Shown here piece after piece: positions 35,901 through 50,900 of a stretch of DNA of 64,000 nt. The notes beneath the pieces were generated by a model, which was not told the origin of the DNA, ran no database searches, and was given only the letters and a program-made list of their open reading frames with translations. Within the stretch, counting starts at the first letter, position 1. Each line of letters starts with the position of its first letter. The translations under genes were made by a program, and so were the position numbers. Origin of the DNA: Sweltsa coloradensis (lineage: Eukaryota > Arthropoda > Insecta > Plecoptera > Chloroperlidae); the NCBI GenBank assembly GCA_024449915.1, contig JAMZAV010000893.1:186001-250000 (forward strand), in the 5' to 3' direction.

Positions 35901-38900
35901 AATTAGATGCAGTTGTCATCAGCAGGTGAAAAGTTGTATTGCCCCCAGCCCTTCAGGCTGGGCTTTATGTTCTCTATGCTTTCCCAACCTGTCAACCCTT
36001 CTCCAATCTAAACTAAACTAGCCAGTTGGCCTTTTCCAAACTAATTGTAACATATTAAAATAATATACTACAATACTAAATTACAAACAGTGTTGGTATT
36101 TGTGACTGATGATTAATATTAAATAAGAGTAAATGTACAGTGTATTTTTATAGTCACACAGTTTGCTAGATTGCAGAATGAGATGGTAAAGCAGGCTAGT
36201 CCTTTCTTCATATGTCCACATGTTTAGCATTTTGTTTGACGCCTAAAGTTTAGCCAGCCTGCACAAGCATTCACACACATCACAGTTCACAGTTGTTTTG
36301 AACAGTTGACAAACATACAAGGATAAGCACAAATGCACAATACAATACTTAATAGAATTAGTGAAGAAGCTTTCACGGTAAGTTTTAATTAATGTTCACT
36401 TTATTATTTCTTTTAAAGTGATATGTAAATACTAGCAAAAACTGTTGTCCATTAATAAATAACAGCAGGGGTCGAAATTAACTTTTTTTGCTACTAGCCC
36501 TTCGGGCTAGTAGCATCAATTGTCTTCTAGCCCGAGGGCATTTATACTAGCCCGCAATCAAATAGGTTTATATTTATGTAAATCGATCATACGTGAATTT
36601 TTTAAGTCACAATATTTGCTGGGGTGGCCGTGTGGGTGTGTTGGACTAGGGAGGAAGTGACCGGAAACGATTTTTCACCATAATAATAAGACGATGATCT
36701 TAAATTAAGAATATTTTATTTTTTATACATACCAAATGGATATTTATACAGCAACAAGTCAACAACAAGTTGGATAACATGGAATAAAACGCCACATATT
36801 GAAATATCACAAACTTACGATGGTAACCGAATAATAGGCCTACTGATATCTGACATAAAGTAAACAAGCTAGGCCTAGGCACGGCTGCGTAGGCCTATGC
36901 TTTACGTTCCGGCAATGAACAGCTGGTCTGGTACTAGTGCGTGCGTCAGCCGTCTATGATACCGCGCAGCGCTTAGTTCAAGGGATGTAAGAAGTTACAA
37001 TTTTCGATGCTAGGTAGCGCACAACTACTGGAAACTCGTCAAGTTATCGGCGCGAAATATTATGATTTTTGAACGGCAATTGGGAACTCTGGAATAAGTA
37101 CTCGCCCGTCGGGCTAGTGAAATGAGATTTTTACTAGCCCGAGCAAAGTTTCACTAGCCTGGGGCGAGCGTTAATTTTGACCCCTGAATAACAGTACACG
37201 GATATCTGAAAGAAATAAAATGAACATAGGTATATACAATACACAACAGTTTACAATACTACGAACAAAACATCTGAACAGATGTAATTCAATTAACCTT
37301 TTTGAAATACGTACCTGCATGCGGCAGATGAAGTCTATTTCTGTGCCTACTTACCTCAAGAGTGACCATTTTATTGTCGAGAGTTAGGTCGACATTTTGG
37401 AATATCCTGAACTTTTTTTCTTCCAGGGTATCCAAAGTGCCGGCCACCTGTGTGAGTAGATGTCGCAACACTGCTACGGACCCAGAGTAGTGAATGCTTT
37501 GTCTCTGCACCACCTGACTCATGCTCATGTCCGTGTATTCTAGAAACAAACAAACATTGCCGAGCTCTTCAGATGTTTCAACAACCACACTGTACCTGTA
37601 TAGGATAGTGTATATATTATATAGTATATACTATATAGTAGGGATGTGCGAACCCACTATTTTTACTTCGAACTTAAACTTTCCCAGTTAAAAAAACAAA
37701 CTTTGAACTCTACAAAAATTTTGAACTGTATCGAACTCGAACCCAACTTAAAGGTACATCAAACCGTCATAATAGGCAAATTAGTGATAATTCTGGACCG
37801 GCACCTCCACTAAGAAAGAATGTAACTTCTGGACCGGCACCTCCACCATCCATTTTTTAGTTTTTAAATTTGTACCTGTACACTAAAAACCATTTATTGA
37901 CTTGTCAAATAATATGTGACCGCACACCACTACAAATTAGTAAAAATTTTTTTTTTTTAAACTTAGAACTTTTTTTCTCGAACTGGAACTTAAAAAAAAA
38001 AGTTTGAGTTTGAATGTTCTCACATCCCTAGTATGTAGTATTAGTTAGCAACTAAATTAACCAGTCAGAGACTAACAGAGTAAGTGGACTCAATATACAT
38101 CCACAATGTTACATTTTATGGCAAGTCCTTTTCAGGTGTCAAGCTCGGAGAAGGTGGAAAACCCCCAACTGAGCAACCTACAAAAAACTGGGGCCCCTCT
38201 CTTTTGAACCTTCCAAATACTGGGGTAAAGGGATACATAGTAGAAGAGATCAAAACTGGACTCTCCTTATTCAGCTTGGATTGAGGTCCTACTGTTTTTC
38301 ACAAGCATTGGGAAAAAATAGAAAACGTAAGAAAAAGTCGCAACAATACAACGAAACCCCATTGTGACCTTGAGCATTGGCAAACAGCTTGCAAGGTTAC
38401 ACTGATGTAAAATTGTATAAATTTTCATTTCTTGTGGGAAACCTGCCCAGGGTGCAATGGAGTAATTAGGAAGAGATGTTCAAGGGCTGTTTAAGAAGCT
38501 CAATCCCTTTCATTTGCAATGATTGAGAAAACCTTGGAAAAAACTTTCAGTCAGGATTCGAACCCGGGAATCAGCGTCTCGCTCTCGCACTTAGCGTTTG
38601 AGCCACCATAGTCAGTACACCGGCATACAAACATGGGTGTCAGCAGTAAGCCATACAATATTTATGAGATGAAACTATGAAACTTTTAGAGCAGGTGATG
38701 TTTAGTTGTCTTGTAATTTATTTATTAGACTTAAGGCCCTACACTATAGGGTCTACTTAAATAATGAAATCCAATAAATTAATTACTACTAACTACTAAG
38801 CCATACACCATGATGGCTTAAACCAATATATAGTACAGGGTAGGGATGACATGGAGGAATCAATTAAATGAATTTGTTACTTGACTATTTAAATGTTTGT

Positions 38901-41900
38901 ATGTCGTGTTTTGGAGTGTGGCAGAGCAGTGAACCTCATGTCCACTGTCGCTCCCTCTTCCCGCCAGACGCCGTTCGCACATAACAGCATGCAGTACGAT
39001 CAACAGACGTCAGTGCAACGTTGCGCAATACATCGTTCCCTATGCGCGGTGGGCGAGAGACGTCATCACTGACTCCCCGGACATATACAGCAAAAATAAC
39101 AAGCGTACAATAAAAAAAACTTAAGGAATTGATTCTTAGGTCACTATGATTGATTCTAATGATTTGAAATCAATGTCATTCCTAGTACAGTATGCTACCT
39201 AAAACAATACACAATAATAAAATAAAATAAATAAATAAATTGTATTTAGAGTCTACCCACTCAGTTATATAACTGATTTTCAGTGGGGGACAGTAAATCA
39301 AAGCGACCAAGCCAACCCTGTAGACCCTGACGCAATCGACGAGTGAGCGATAACCAACCAAAGATCGATATTTTTTTAAAAGGAATTATAGCAATCAGTG
39401 GTATGGACAGTGCGAACACCCGCAAATCAACGCCAGAATCAACAAGGCCGATTCAGAACAACTCTGAATTTATTATGTGCTTCGTTGCTAGGACTGCTCC
39501 AAAGTCACCGTTTACAAACTCCTAAGACACGAACTGATGGACTTAAGTCCAAATCAGAAGTTAAAAAACTTCTGGCTTTGACGGAAATCGAACCCTGGAC
39601 CTTCTGCATTGGAAGCAGATACGCTAACAACAAGACCAACGAGCCACACAACAAGACCAACGAGCCACACAAATCACTGCCATACTTGAGAGGTCGCACG
39701 GCGCAAGTATGTGATAGTTGAAGTCTCTCTTGACGAGGATGCCAGAGAGTTTGTGGCCGGGTCTTGGCCGGTCCATGGCAAGCGTTCCCATCACCTTGGC
39801 AGTTTTCTCCCCGCGGAAATACAGCTCCACGGCGACCGTGTTGCGCGGATTGTGGATCTCCATCTTGGTATTGGGGTCGTCTTCGTATTCGCGGATCAGT
39901 GCCGCCTTCAGCCGACTCATTTCGTTCTGCTCGCCGTGGACCAACACCTGTCGGGGCAAACTCAAACTCAATCTTGTATTGTGCGGATTTGTGCCACTTG
40001 TAATAATTTAATAAGTCACTTAATAAGTGGAAATTGTGTGAGGGACAGTTCAAATGGAGAAGGAAATCTGCAATAGAGAACACATCATACAAAATACGTT
40101 CACAAGAGAGATGTAAGAGATAGGCTACCAACAACTTCCATGAAGTGGAGGCAGGCCTCGATAGAAAAACATAAAAACAAACACAGAACACAGGTATGTT
40201 GAATGCAATGCCAATCAGCTAGATTATTTTGTTAGGTTAGGATAGAAATAGGATACAACTGCTGAGGTGTGAAGAATATTGACAAATTTCTTAGATGAAG
40301 TGGCATTACCGTACTCAAATGTGAGAATTTAAGTAAACTAAAGTAAAGTTTTATTAAACTGTAGATTATCTCAAACTCTATTTAGAACTACTGTAGCCTA
40401 CATTCAAAATGCTCTCAGTTCACATGACAATCCTGAGTGGAGAAGTCTTCTTCATATCATATAGGGCCTATTGTGAAAGTATTTTGGCTTACTAGGACAT
40501 TATCCATTTTCTGGTTTTCCTTTTCCTCTCACGTATGGTACGGTACAGCAAAACAAAAAAACAAATAAAACAATGTAGGCCCCTTACATAACCTGTTCAA
40601 GATGCTTCCCGACTGCAATAAAATATACGTATGAACTAAGTGCCTCGTAAGGTTGTAGTATCACGCATGGTGACAACATAAGTAAACACTAGATAGGCCC
40701 TACCTGAAAAGTTGGCTGAATGAAAGAGGGACTTAAAAATAAAATTTTTATGCCTACATTGTTTCGGGCGGAACGTAACCTCACTATCAGTCATTACACT
40801 TTTTGGGCAATCTAGAGCCAGCCAACAAAATTAAATTTTGAGCAACAATTTTTTTTGAGAAGTTGTTTCATCACACCTTTGTCTTCCACCTATGCATAAC
40901 GAAAATTATTTTCTGAAATGGTGTTGGATGCTCGATGTCTACAGTCAGGCAGTACACATGCAAGTAGAGTAACTACGTACAAGAAACGAATGCTTGAGCA
41001 TCCTACTTACGACGTGAGGAGGCTTGAGTATCCTGATGAACTCGCTCGTCTGCTGGTAGTCCGTGTGGGCAGAGAACGAGATATAGTCGACGGACATCTT
41101 GAGCGGGAACTTTTGGCCGCTCATCGTCGCGATCTCCTCGGGTTCCGACAAGATCGTCTTGGCGAGGGTCCCCTCGACGCAGTAGCCCGCGATTATCACG
41201 CCGTTCTTGGCGTCTGTGCACCAAGACTCGAAGAGTTCTCGAGACAAGCCGCTCTGCATCATACCTGGCGACGCCATCACGACGCACGGGCCGATATCTT
41301 CAAAGTGATCAATACCCTGGAACGTAACATTCACAACGAGGTACTAAACTAACCAATTATAAATATCATGAGTCATGACAGGTTTTTAATCCTACAACAT
41401 TCACAAATAAAATGATAACACATACAGTATAAGCTCAGTACTTTTATTTGATTTCTTATAGCTTATAGGCCTAGAACATGGAACAAAAATCACTTGAAAG
41501 TTGAAACTCTTGCAAGGCAAGGTAGGCATTTAAATTTGAGGAAATGAAATAAGTTTGTGCTCAGAGTCTGTCTACTCAGTATAGAACTTTTCTTCAGGAG
41601 ACTCGAAAGAAAGAGATACCAAACTTATTGATGCCATCAAGCAGGGAATGGTCACGAGCGGTAGCCTACTTGAAACTGGTGACCGCTGGTTGGTTACGAT
41701 TCACTCGCAGATGACGTCTTAAGTCATTTAAAAAAATGTGTTGGATAACTTTATGTAGCCCTATTGTCATGAATGACCAATAAATATAGGCCTACAGATA
41801 TGTAAAACAAGACAATAAATTAACCCTTTAAGCGCCGGGTTTTCTGGCATCGGTCACACGCCCTGGGCCGAGTTCTTTTTAAAAAATTGTAGGTTTCGGA

Positions 41901-44900
41901 ATAGGCCTGTGTTCACTCGATTCCCCGAAAGTAAAGTTCTCTAAATCGTGCTCGTCTTCATCATAATCAAAAATTAATCTTCTTACCTTGTTTGATCGAA
42001 TAGGCCTAGATGTTGTCTTAGGGCAAAGCAAGAGTGGACGACACACGGCAACATGTTCTGTTGTAGGCCTCGGTAAAGACTTACTTTCCTGAATACTTGA
42101 TAGTTCTTGGTCACTGTTATCACTTCCTTGATCATAAATAGAGCTCACATCACTGTCACACGGTTCTTCATCGGATTCAGCTGTCAAAATTATCTCCACA
42201 ATATCGTCTGTTGAAATGATTTTATTTTGGCGCGAAGTCAAGTTCCGTTTAGCCATGCTCACTCGAGGCGCGCGCCTTTGACATGAAACTGGTAACACGA
42301 CATCAAACATTCACGCTCGTTTCAAAAACACCGACAATCGAAATGTTGCACTTGAAGCTTCATCACTTTGCCGTAATATGTCGCAAGCGTTTGCAATTTA
42401 CCAGACGTTGATATCTACAATATATCGTCTTATATTAATTACAAAAAAAAGCGGGAGAAGTAAAACGCGTATACGCGGGAGTGGCCGAGCAGCGACCTCG
42501 CCTAAGCCCGCGTATACGCGGGCGTGGCGCTTAAAGGGTTAAATTAAATATTGGGGTTATAAATAGTACCTGGAGGACTAGCTCTGTGGTCGGCGGTGTA
42601 CAAGTTAGCACTTCAAATCGGCAGCCATTTTGATTGTTTACTTTTAACTGACACATGAATTCTGTGGTAATGTAGGGAACCTAGGGCCTATACAGCACAC
42701 TGAGATAGCTTGTTCATAACAATCAAAATGGCCAAACAGGCACACAACCGGAAGTACACAATCATAGACGTGCTGTTCCATTTGAGCTAGACCTCCTCCC
42801 ATCCAGCTCCATGATAATACTACCCTAGTTACCAAAAAGTTCACAATGAGTTCTAATTGCCTCCCTTTTAACTTATTGCAAACAATTGGAATGTTAGCAT
42901 ATTATGATATTAGGAAACGAGCAGAGTACAAAAATTGTGGAGAGGTTCAACAATCTAGTGACATAATCATCTACTACTACATAGTCCTTAAGAAACGTGC
43001 TAATAAGCTAATCTAATATAAAACTGAAATTACCTTCAGATTAGAAATGTGGCGGAACACAAATGGATTGTTGATTGCAATCTGCCTCCGAATTTTGTCG
43101 TTCATAGCATTCACGTAGGTTTGATAAACGGCCATGCACTTCTTGGCCAGTGACGAGGCGTAGTAGATGGGTATGTCGTGCAGCTCCGGATGGAGACCCC
43201 AGTACTCGTCGAGTATCAACAACAGTTCCTGCGCCCGGCCCAAGGCAAACACTGGGATGAGACATCTGCCCCCGCGGTTCACTATCTCGTTCACCAGCGT
43301 CGTGAACCTGCTCTCTCGTTCTTCTCGTTTCTCGTGGATGTGAGTACCGTAGGTTGATTCCTGAAATAGTATTTATCGATTTCAATCACATACTGTCGAG
43401 AGCTTTGAACATTATCTCAGCGAGCATTAAGGGGTAAATTTTAAATGCATAGGCCTGGGGTAAATAATTAATAAATGTGTAGGCCTACTTTATCCACTCA
43501 GAACTGATTTGCAATGGCGAGTTTTAATCTAAAATAGTACGAACCAACAAATTATGTTTACTCCAAATTCGATAATTAATTTTAATTATAGCTTGATGGT
43601 TGCATGTAGGCCTATGCATGAATTTAAGTTCATATCAGAAGATAAAACTTATTGCCTGAATGCAAGAATCAAACCCAAGTCCTTCTGCATTGGAAGCATC
43701 AAGCAGGAATGCTAACCACTGAACCAAAGAACCACACAGTTACAAACATCCTACAGACATCCTAGCTTGGTAACTTCTCCCTATGCCCTGCACAAGATTT
43801 CCTGAGGCCTGTGTACATGCTAATCATTAATCAATTATTTAGTAGTCACACTAAATAAAATGATATAAAAGTAGTACAGCAAGAGAAAATATTCACTGTA
43901 ATCAAGACATCTGGATGAACATTCGGTATCTCGGCAGACATCAAGTGCCGGTCCTCTTGCCGTGAGAAGTCTCCTGTATACAGTATCTGCAACAAGAAAC
44001 ATTCAATTTTAACAATACATCCTTGTTGTTAATAAAAACAACGTATTTACACAATAGTCCGCCATAGAGTAATGGCTTGAACGCTATTTTGTCAACATAA
44101 ATAAATTTAAAAATATGTGATAAATTGACTAATGCCCGAGCATAGTTGCCGCATACCCACTTTATTTATTAGTAATTAATTAAACATCCTTGTACGGTAG
44201 TCACCTATCAATATCATACAAGCTGTTAGGCTTGCTATCCACAAACCTTTATTAGGAACTAGGGGTGTGCGAGTAGCACTTTTTCAAGTCGAGTCGAGTT
44301 CGAGTTCGAGTAGTAAAAAACCAACGATCTCGAGTCGAGTTTCGAGTAGTGCATTTTTTTTTTTAAATACTGTACATGGACCAGTAGCGGAAAAACAGGT
44401 TTAAATAGCGCTGAATGAAACTCCACATCACCTTTTAAAATAATTATGAAGGTAGGCCTACTATTTTAGTATGCAAAGAAAAAAAAGGACAAAACTACCT
44501 CTGTCCCTCTAGCACGTACCACACAACAGTACGCAGTAAGTAAAGCGATTTGGCATAGCCTAGGCCAAGTTTCATTCGGTGCTACTTAGTAAATATCAGT
44601 GGGTTTGTAGGTAAAATAAAATAGTACCTACTCATTTAATGATTTCAGCAATTAAGTCATCTGTAATTTTCAAACAAAATGACAGTCACAGACATGACAT
44701 AAAAATTTGATAATGCATGCCCAAGATATTCTCGATTTCGGAATCGTCTTTTCTTTTCGGAACATATTCGGGCATATCTAGAAGAGAAAAGGTGATGTAG
44801 AATACTGATTGCTAGGGCTGTGCAAGCAGCAATTTTAAAATTTGAGCAAGATCAAGCAGAAATGAGAATTCCTGCTTGAATTTCGAGCGAGATTGAGCAA

Positions 44901-47900
44901 AATTTGAGATTGAGCAAGACTCGAGCGAGATCAAACTAATATCGAGATTGAGATCAACATAATAATATTAAGTAAAATGTTTTAAAAATCACCTCATTAG
45001 GCCTAGGCCCTACCTGAAAGCCCAAAAACGAGGCATTTTGGAAAAGCCATCTCCAGAAGTAGGCCTAGGGCCTAGGGCCTAGGCCCTAGCTAGGCCACAG
45101 AGCTCAGTGGCCTAGGTTCCCTGGCTTATCTCGCACAATAACATTGCAAGTAGTAAATACAGCGCATTCTTGTCATAAATGTCCAGGGATTCTTCTGATG
45201 TATTTTTAATCATGTGGGGAAAACGTTTTAGGGGTAGGCCGCCTAGGCCTAGATCTATGGCCTAATCTAGCTAGGCTTGTAACCACCAACAAGCAACTTC
45301 CCGACGAAAAATCATAATAAGATCGATCAAATTAAGCGGCAATGCAACTTTCATAGCCAAACCTGAAGACAACACATCAAAATCAACATTAATAATGGTT
45401 TCTTATGATCGTAAAACTGTTTAAAAAATACGCGTCTTGGTTAGGTCGCCCTAGGCCTTAGGCCTAGGCCTAGCCTAGCCTAGGCCCTAGCCCCTAGCCT
45501 AGGCTTGCGGGATGCTACACTTGGACTTGGACCGTCAACATTGTCTATATTCTCCGTGATAAGTTGTTCACTTGGTTCTATCACTATAAAAAAATGATGC
45601 ATTTATGCAATTACGACGATTAAACTGTGAAGTGACGCCGTGACAACAGCGTGAAAATCGTAAAAACAAGCAAAGCAAGTATTGAAAATGGCGTCGCTAC
45701 TAGCTCGTCATATGACCAATCGATTCTTATCATAGCAAATTCGACCGTCGACTTAACAATCGATTCTTACGCGATTTTGATGGAAGCGCTACCTGTTGGA
45801 TAAATCTGAACATTTTGTAGTCGGCGGCTCAGTCAACAAAAACTACTCGACTCGACTCGATTTTCGTAAAGTACTCGAACCACTCGAGTCGAGTTGCAAC
45901 TACTCGACTCGACTCGAATTTTCGAGTACTCGCACATCCCTATTAGGAACTATGAATTTGCCAATATCATATTCAATCAAGGTAAGCCTGTAGGTAGAGT
46001 GTAGAGTACTATATTAGGTGCATAGATATACAGGCAGAAGAGGGGTTGAGAGTCGACCATCGGCCTATTGCTCACCTTCACTCCAGCAATCTCGATCATG
46101 AACATTGCTGCTCCCAGCACATGTCCGGCATTATAAGCCCAAAACTTAATCCCGAAAACGTCCTTCTCCTCATGGAAGTTAATGGTCTCAATTTTGTCCA
46201 TGCTCGCCTCCAGGTCAGCTTCGGTGTAGAGCATTTGTTCCGTAGCAATGTTGCTGACTTTTATGTAATCGGATAAGAGCCACCGATAAATTGCTTTTGT
46301 CGCGTGAGTCATGAAACAGCGACCCTTGAAGCTCGTCTTCTGGAGGAACCATGGTAGAGCCCCACAATGGTCAAGGTGAAAACTAAAACAGAGAGAGTAA
46401 GATCTACGGTTAGCAATGGCCAATATGGGTACTTGCCAGTAGGCCTACTATTTTAAATATTCTTTTGATGGGTATGGTGGCCTAGGGATGGGTTGTTTAA
46501 ACGCGCATGTAGAGTTTAAACGTTTAGAGTTTTATATAAACGTTCAAACGTGATAGTAAAAAAATAAAATAATAATAATTAAATTTTAAATGAAATGTTG
46601 TTATTTTGTTATCACTTTCGGAGCCTACACAAACACAGGCTAACAAATTAGTACGATATTAGTAATAATTAGTAATATTACTTAATTTTGGTGGAGGTGC
46701 CGGGTCCCAGGCTGTATTAAGGCATCTTGTCTGTTACACATGGTGAAAGTGCCGGGTCATTAAATGCGAGTGTGAGAATAAAACCATCGTTAATTATTCG
46801 GCGGACGGTCATGAGAACAAAATTGCGATTTTTGTTGTAAAACCTAGGCCTCCGCCCACCTTTCTTTTTTTATATATAAAATAGGGTTTAAAACATTTAA
46901 ACGAGAAAATTTTAAGGGGTTAAACGTTTCGGAAATTAAACGCTTTTTCCCATCCCTAGTATGGCAGGCCTACTAGAAGAAACAGTGTTTAGAAAAACAT
47001 TGTATACTTGCTCCAACAAAAGAATGCAGATGCTTGGTAGTGGTGGGGGTAGTATGAATGGGCGGTAAATGGAATGTCGCCTTTGAGTATGAAAGAGAAA
47101 TATCTTTTACCAACGCAAGCAAAAATTATCTTTGCTAGATCACGGAGTTCCTCCGTGTGCTAGATCCACGCTGAGCTAGCGTGAATAGAGTTGACAAAGT
47201 TGTTATGTTGGGAAAACTATTTCGAGCCACCTGCATTCTTTTGTTGGGACCACTTTATGTAAAAAAGTATAAAAATATAAATCAGATTAAAATTATGACT
47301 TCTCTGGGAATCCGCGATGCAAAGATGATCCAGATAGCGCTTATCGCAGTTTTTTTTTTAGTACCCGAAGGACTCGCAAGCAGCACTATAGATATTTATA
47401 ATTTCATAGCCACAAAGATCGTAAAGGCAAGCTACATTATCCAGTAGGCCTAGGCTTTATATATCATACATGGGTTGATGTGCAAACTAGGCTAGCCCTA
47501 GGCCAAGCTAGTCCTTCCTGGCCTACGCCCACCAAGCTGTCACAGTCACAATATCACATCGAGTTTGATGAGGTGACGATTTTCTTTTCTTGACTTTATC
47601 ATTCGTAATGAATCAAAAATTGACTTGGCAAGAGATTATTTCATATTTAGGTAATGGTATAAGACATATAGTTGAGAGGGGCGCTGTTTTGCTGCAAGGC
47701 AGGCAATTCGGGCCGATGTAAACACATCGTGGCAGTTTTGATGGATGGATGGAACAGACCTACAGTCAGCACCACTACTCACGTACATCGCCATCTATAT
47801 TATGGTGTGTTAAAAAAGATAGAAGATTAAAGAAGGCTGTAATCTGTTCTAGCTATCGTGCAGCTTGACGAGTCCTCCGGCAACTAAAAATTTTGAAGCT

Positions 47901-50900
47901 TTTCTCTTTATCCGCTAGATGGCATTGTGTTGCTTTGCGTCGCGGATATTAGGTAGCCTTTATAGCTAAAACAGGACATGCATGACATAGGCCTAGGCCT
48001 AAAGAATAATCTGTGGAAATGTATTTTATTAGGATGAGAGATGTGTGAAAGTAGCATTTTACATTGTATTTGTAGGGCCTACTTGTAGATACATACCTAT
48101 GCTAAAATAAACAACAAGTTCACAATTTTTGTAAACGCTACAAAATGCAAAATCTTCTTGGCTTGCCAAGAGCTATTGGAAATTACTTTAACCATGTATT
48201 TTGTATTAACCATGAATTGCTAATGCTTATGAAAAATGTCAATGCTCTCCTCTCCCCTGCAGTCTCTTATCTGTTTCTTTCTCTCTCTCTCAGAGCTTCA
48301 CTCTCTCCACTTGCCGGCAGGCGCAGCCGCTCATTACCAGCTCGCTCAATAGTTGCCTGGAGCTCTAATTTACAGGTCGTCAGTCGGCCTGCAAGATTGC
48401 CGCGCTTGAGCTCACAAAGAAGTGATATTATGATATTCAAGTTTTACTGTTTTTTTTTATTTTAAGTCTAGACCAGAGTAACAAGTTATGTCATTTTGAT
48501 TAGGAAACTTAAAATTTCAATGTTCGAAGCAGAAAATTGTGATTGGCACTTTTAAATGATGTAAAGGTGGGAACATTTTTCATTGGTTTGACGGGAAACG
48601 GAAGAAAATGAAAAAGGACTGAAATTACCGTTAGAAACGAGAAATCATTGCATACGTGGTCGTTTGACCGAAGTTCCATTAAAACTAGGGTTAACTTATC
48701 TATTAGGGGTAGAGGCAGCTTCACAGTTGGTACCATTGTCTATTGCCTAAATTGTACCATTGTCTATATAAAACTACAAGATTTCATTCGGTTATGTCAT
48801 AAATCTTACTGTGAAATGAGAAGCAAATCGATTTCATCTGCCTCAATGAGATCAACAAACGGCAGAGCATCCATCCCCGACAGACCTGGATGAATACCAC
48901 AATCGAGCTGAAACAAAGACAGATGATGGTTTAGAGGTAAGACGTATTGAACAAGAGATATTATGCTACAAAGACAATTGACATCTAGGAGTGAGATTTC
49001 ACTAAGGCCTATTTCACTAGAATAACAAGGCTGATTGTTTTCAGCAGTGTAAAATTGATTTTAATCAAACAATTTACATATTGATTTGTATTGAAAAAGA
49101 TCATTGATTTAAATCAAAACTTCCAAAGTGTGCTAAATGTGTAGTTAACTCATTGACATCTTTCCAATGTGGACCAACCAAAACAATGTTTAAGGACCTA
49201 AGTCCACATCAAAAGTTAAAAATCTTCTCCCTATAGAGAGAATCAAACCCTGGTCCTTCTGCAATGGAAGCAGCAGACTAACCACAAGACCAACAAACCA
49301 CACTGTAGTTAAACATTTAATAAAACATTGCATCGCAAATTGCAAGTTTAAACGTTCAACAAATTTATTTCACTCATTGTCATTGTGCAAGTGATTGTGA
49401 ACGTTTAACCATAAATCAATCGTGTAGGTAACCTATGGTTTATTCAAACACTGATCGTACCGGTACTGTTGAGCGTAAGAGGGGCCTAACAGGGCTCCAA
49501 GCAACCAGTTTTAAAAAGATAAGAATTTTGAGCCAAAATATAGGAATTACATAGGAACTAAGAAATTTTGGGGAATTAAGCATATTGTGCTACTGCTAAG
49601 GAGTACTTCACAATTAACTGAACTGGTATTGGTTTTTAAATTTTTTAGGTACCTAGGCCTACAGTATAGTAGTAGATTTTCTCACCAAATATGATATAAA
49701 GGAAATTGAGGTGATCGGGCTCTTAATAGGAGCAAGAGGAACGATACCGGATTTTTTTGTCAAATTTTGCAAACGTTTTAGACTTAATGCGAGTTTTATT
49801 TATGACTTGGTGCTCCTTGCTTTAAAGGGATCGATTTTGATTTTTAGAAATCATCTATATGGCCAAAGCAAGAAGTAACAAGTATAAATCAGTATTTGTT
49901 ATTTTTATACTTCACAAATCATACTTCTCACTTCATTTTTCATTTCATTCTATTTTTTCATAATCTGTAACTTATTTTACTTATTGTTAAACGTAATTTG
50001 TATAAATGTAAATTAATTTCTTTTTGTTATTCTGTGTCTTAAGGCAACCTTAATGTAAAGGCAGAGCTTTGTTTTAAAAAAAAATAAAGTTGTACTACCT
50101 ACAATTGAAGTAGGCATTATAAGAAGTGTGTAACTTACTCCAGTCACATGAACATAAAATAATAAGACCAACATCTCATTGGTTTATATATCTCAAAATT
50201 AAACAAAAAATAAAAATAATAAGACCACAGACCAGACTTTCTTTGGATTATACCTCTAATTTAACATAAAAATAATAAGACCAAAATTTATTTGGTTTAA
50301 ATACGTCAAAATCTAAACTGCGTGCCATAATGTGCAATTTAAAAAGTTTGTATTTTACTATTTGGAATTTAAGAAAATAATCAAATATCACCGGGGAATT
50401 ACCCTAGGCCTATTTTTTCATTGCAAATTATACTACATAACCTTTTAATAAAGACAATGCCCATTTTGTTTCAAAATTGCTAAAAAAATATAGGCTAGGA
50501 ACAATTGAAAAAAATAGGAATTATAGGCATTATCCTACACACCACTCTGAATATATAATATGAAATACAGGACAACTTGGGGCCCTGAATTAGGCCTAAT
50601 TTCAATGTAATTGCAAGCCTACTAGCTGTTGAACTTACCTACAAATAACAATGGGGGGAAAAAATGAATGAACTCAATGAAGTCGAGATGCTCCAAATCC
50701 ATTCGCCTCAAATGCTACAATCAACTCTTCTTACGCCTGTGAAGCTTTACCTAGGGCCCAGGCATTGTTACGACGAGTGAGCGCAGTGAATGAGTCCTAC
50801 AACGCAGGTCGAACAGAACGGGACATCGTTGTGACATTCCTCTTGTGTTTATGTGTGTATGTGTGTGTGTGTGTATGTGTGTCTGTCGTATATGTCTGTC

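Noticed and set aside
35950..35975. Hairpin agcccttcaggctgggct followed by T, like a bacterial terminator
   Set aside because: Lies in a eukaryotic intron; a chance or repeat-derived hairpin.
41879..42310. Host gene exon on minus strand in CPSF3 intron 6
   Set aside because: It lies wholly between piggyBac-type TTAA ends and resembles a transposase N terminus, so it belongs to the transposon.
47181..47447. 88-codon plus-strand frame with hydrophobic segments
   Set aside because: In CPSF3 intron 3, AT-driven composition and no recognisable family; not supported as a gene.
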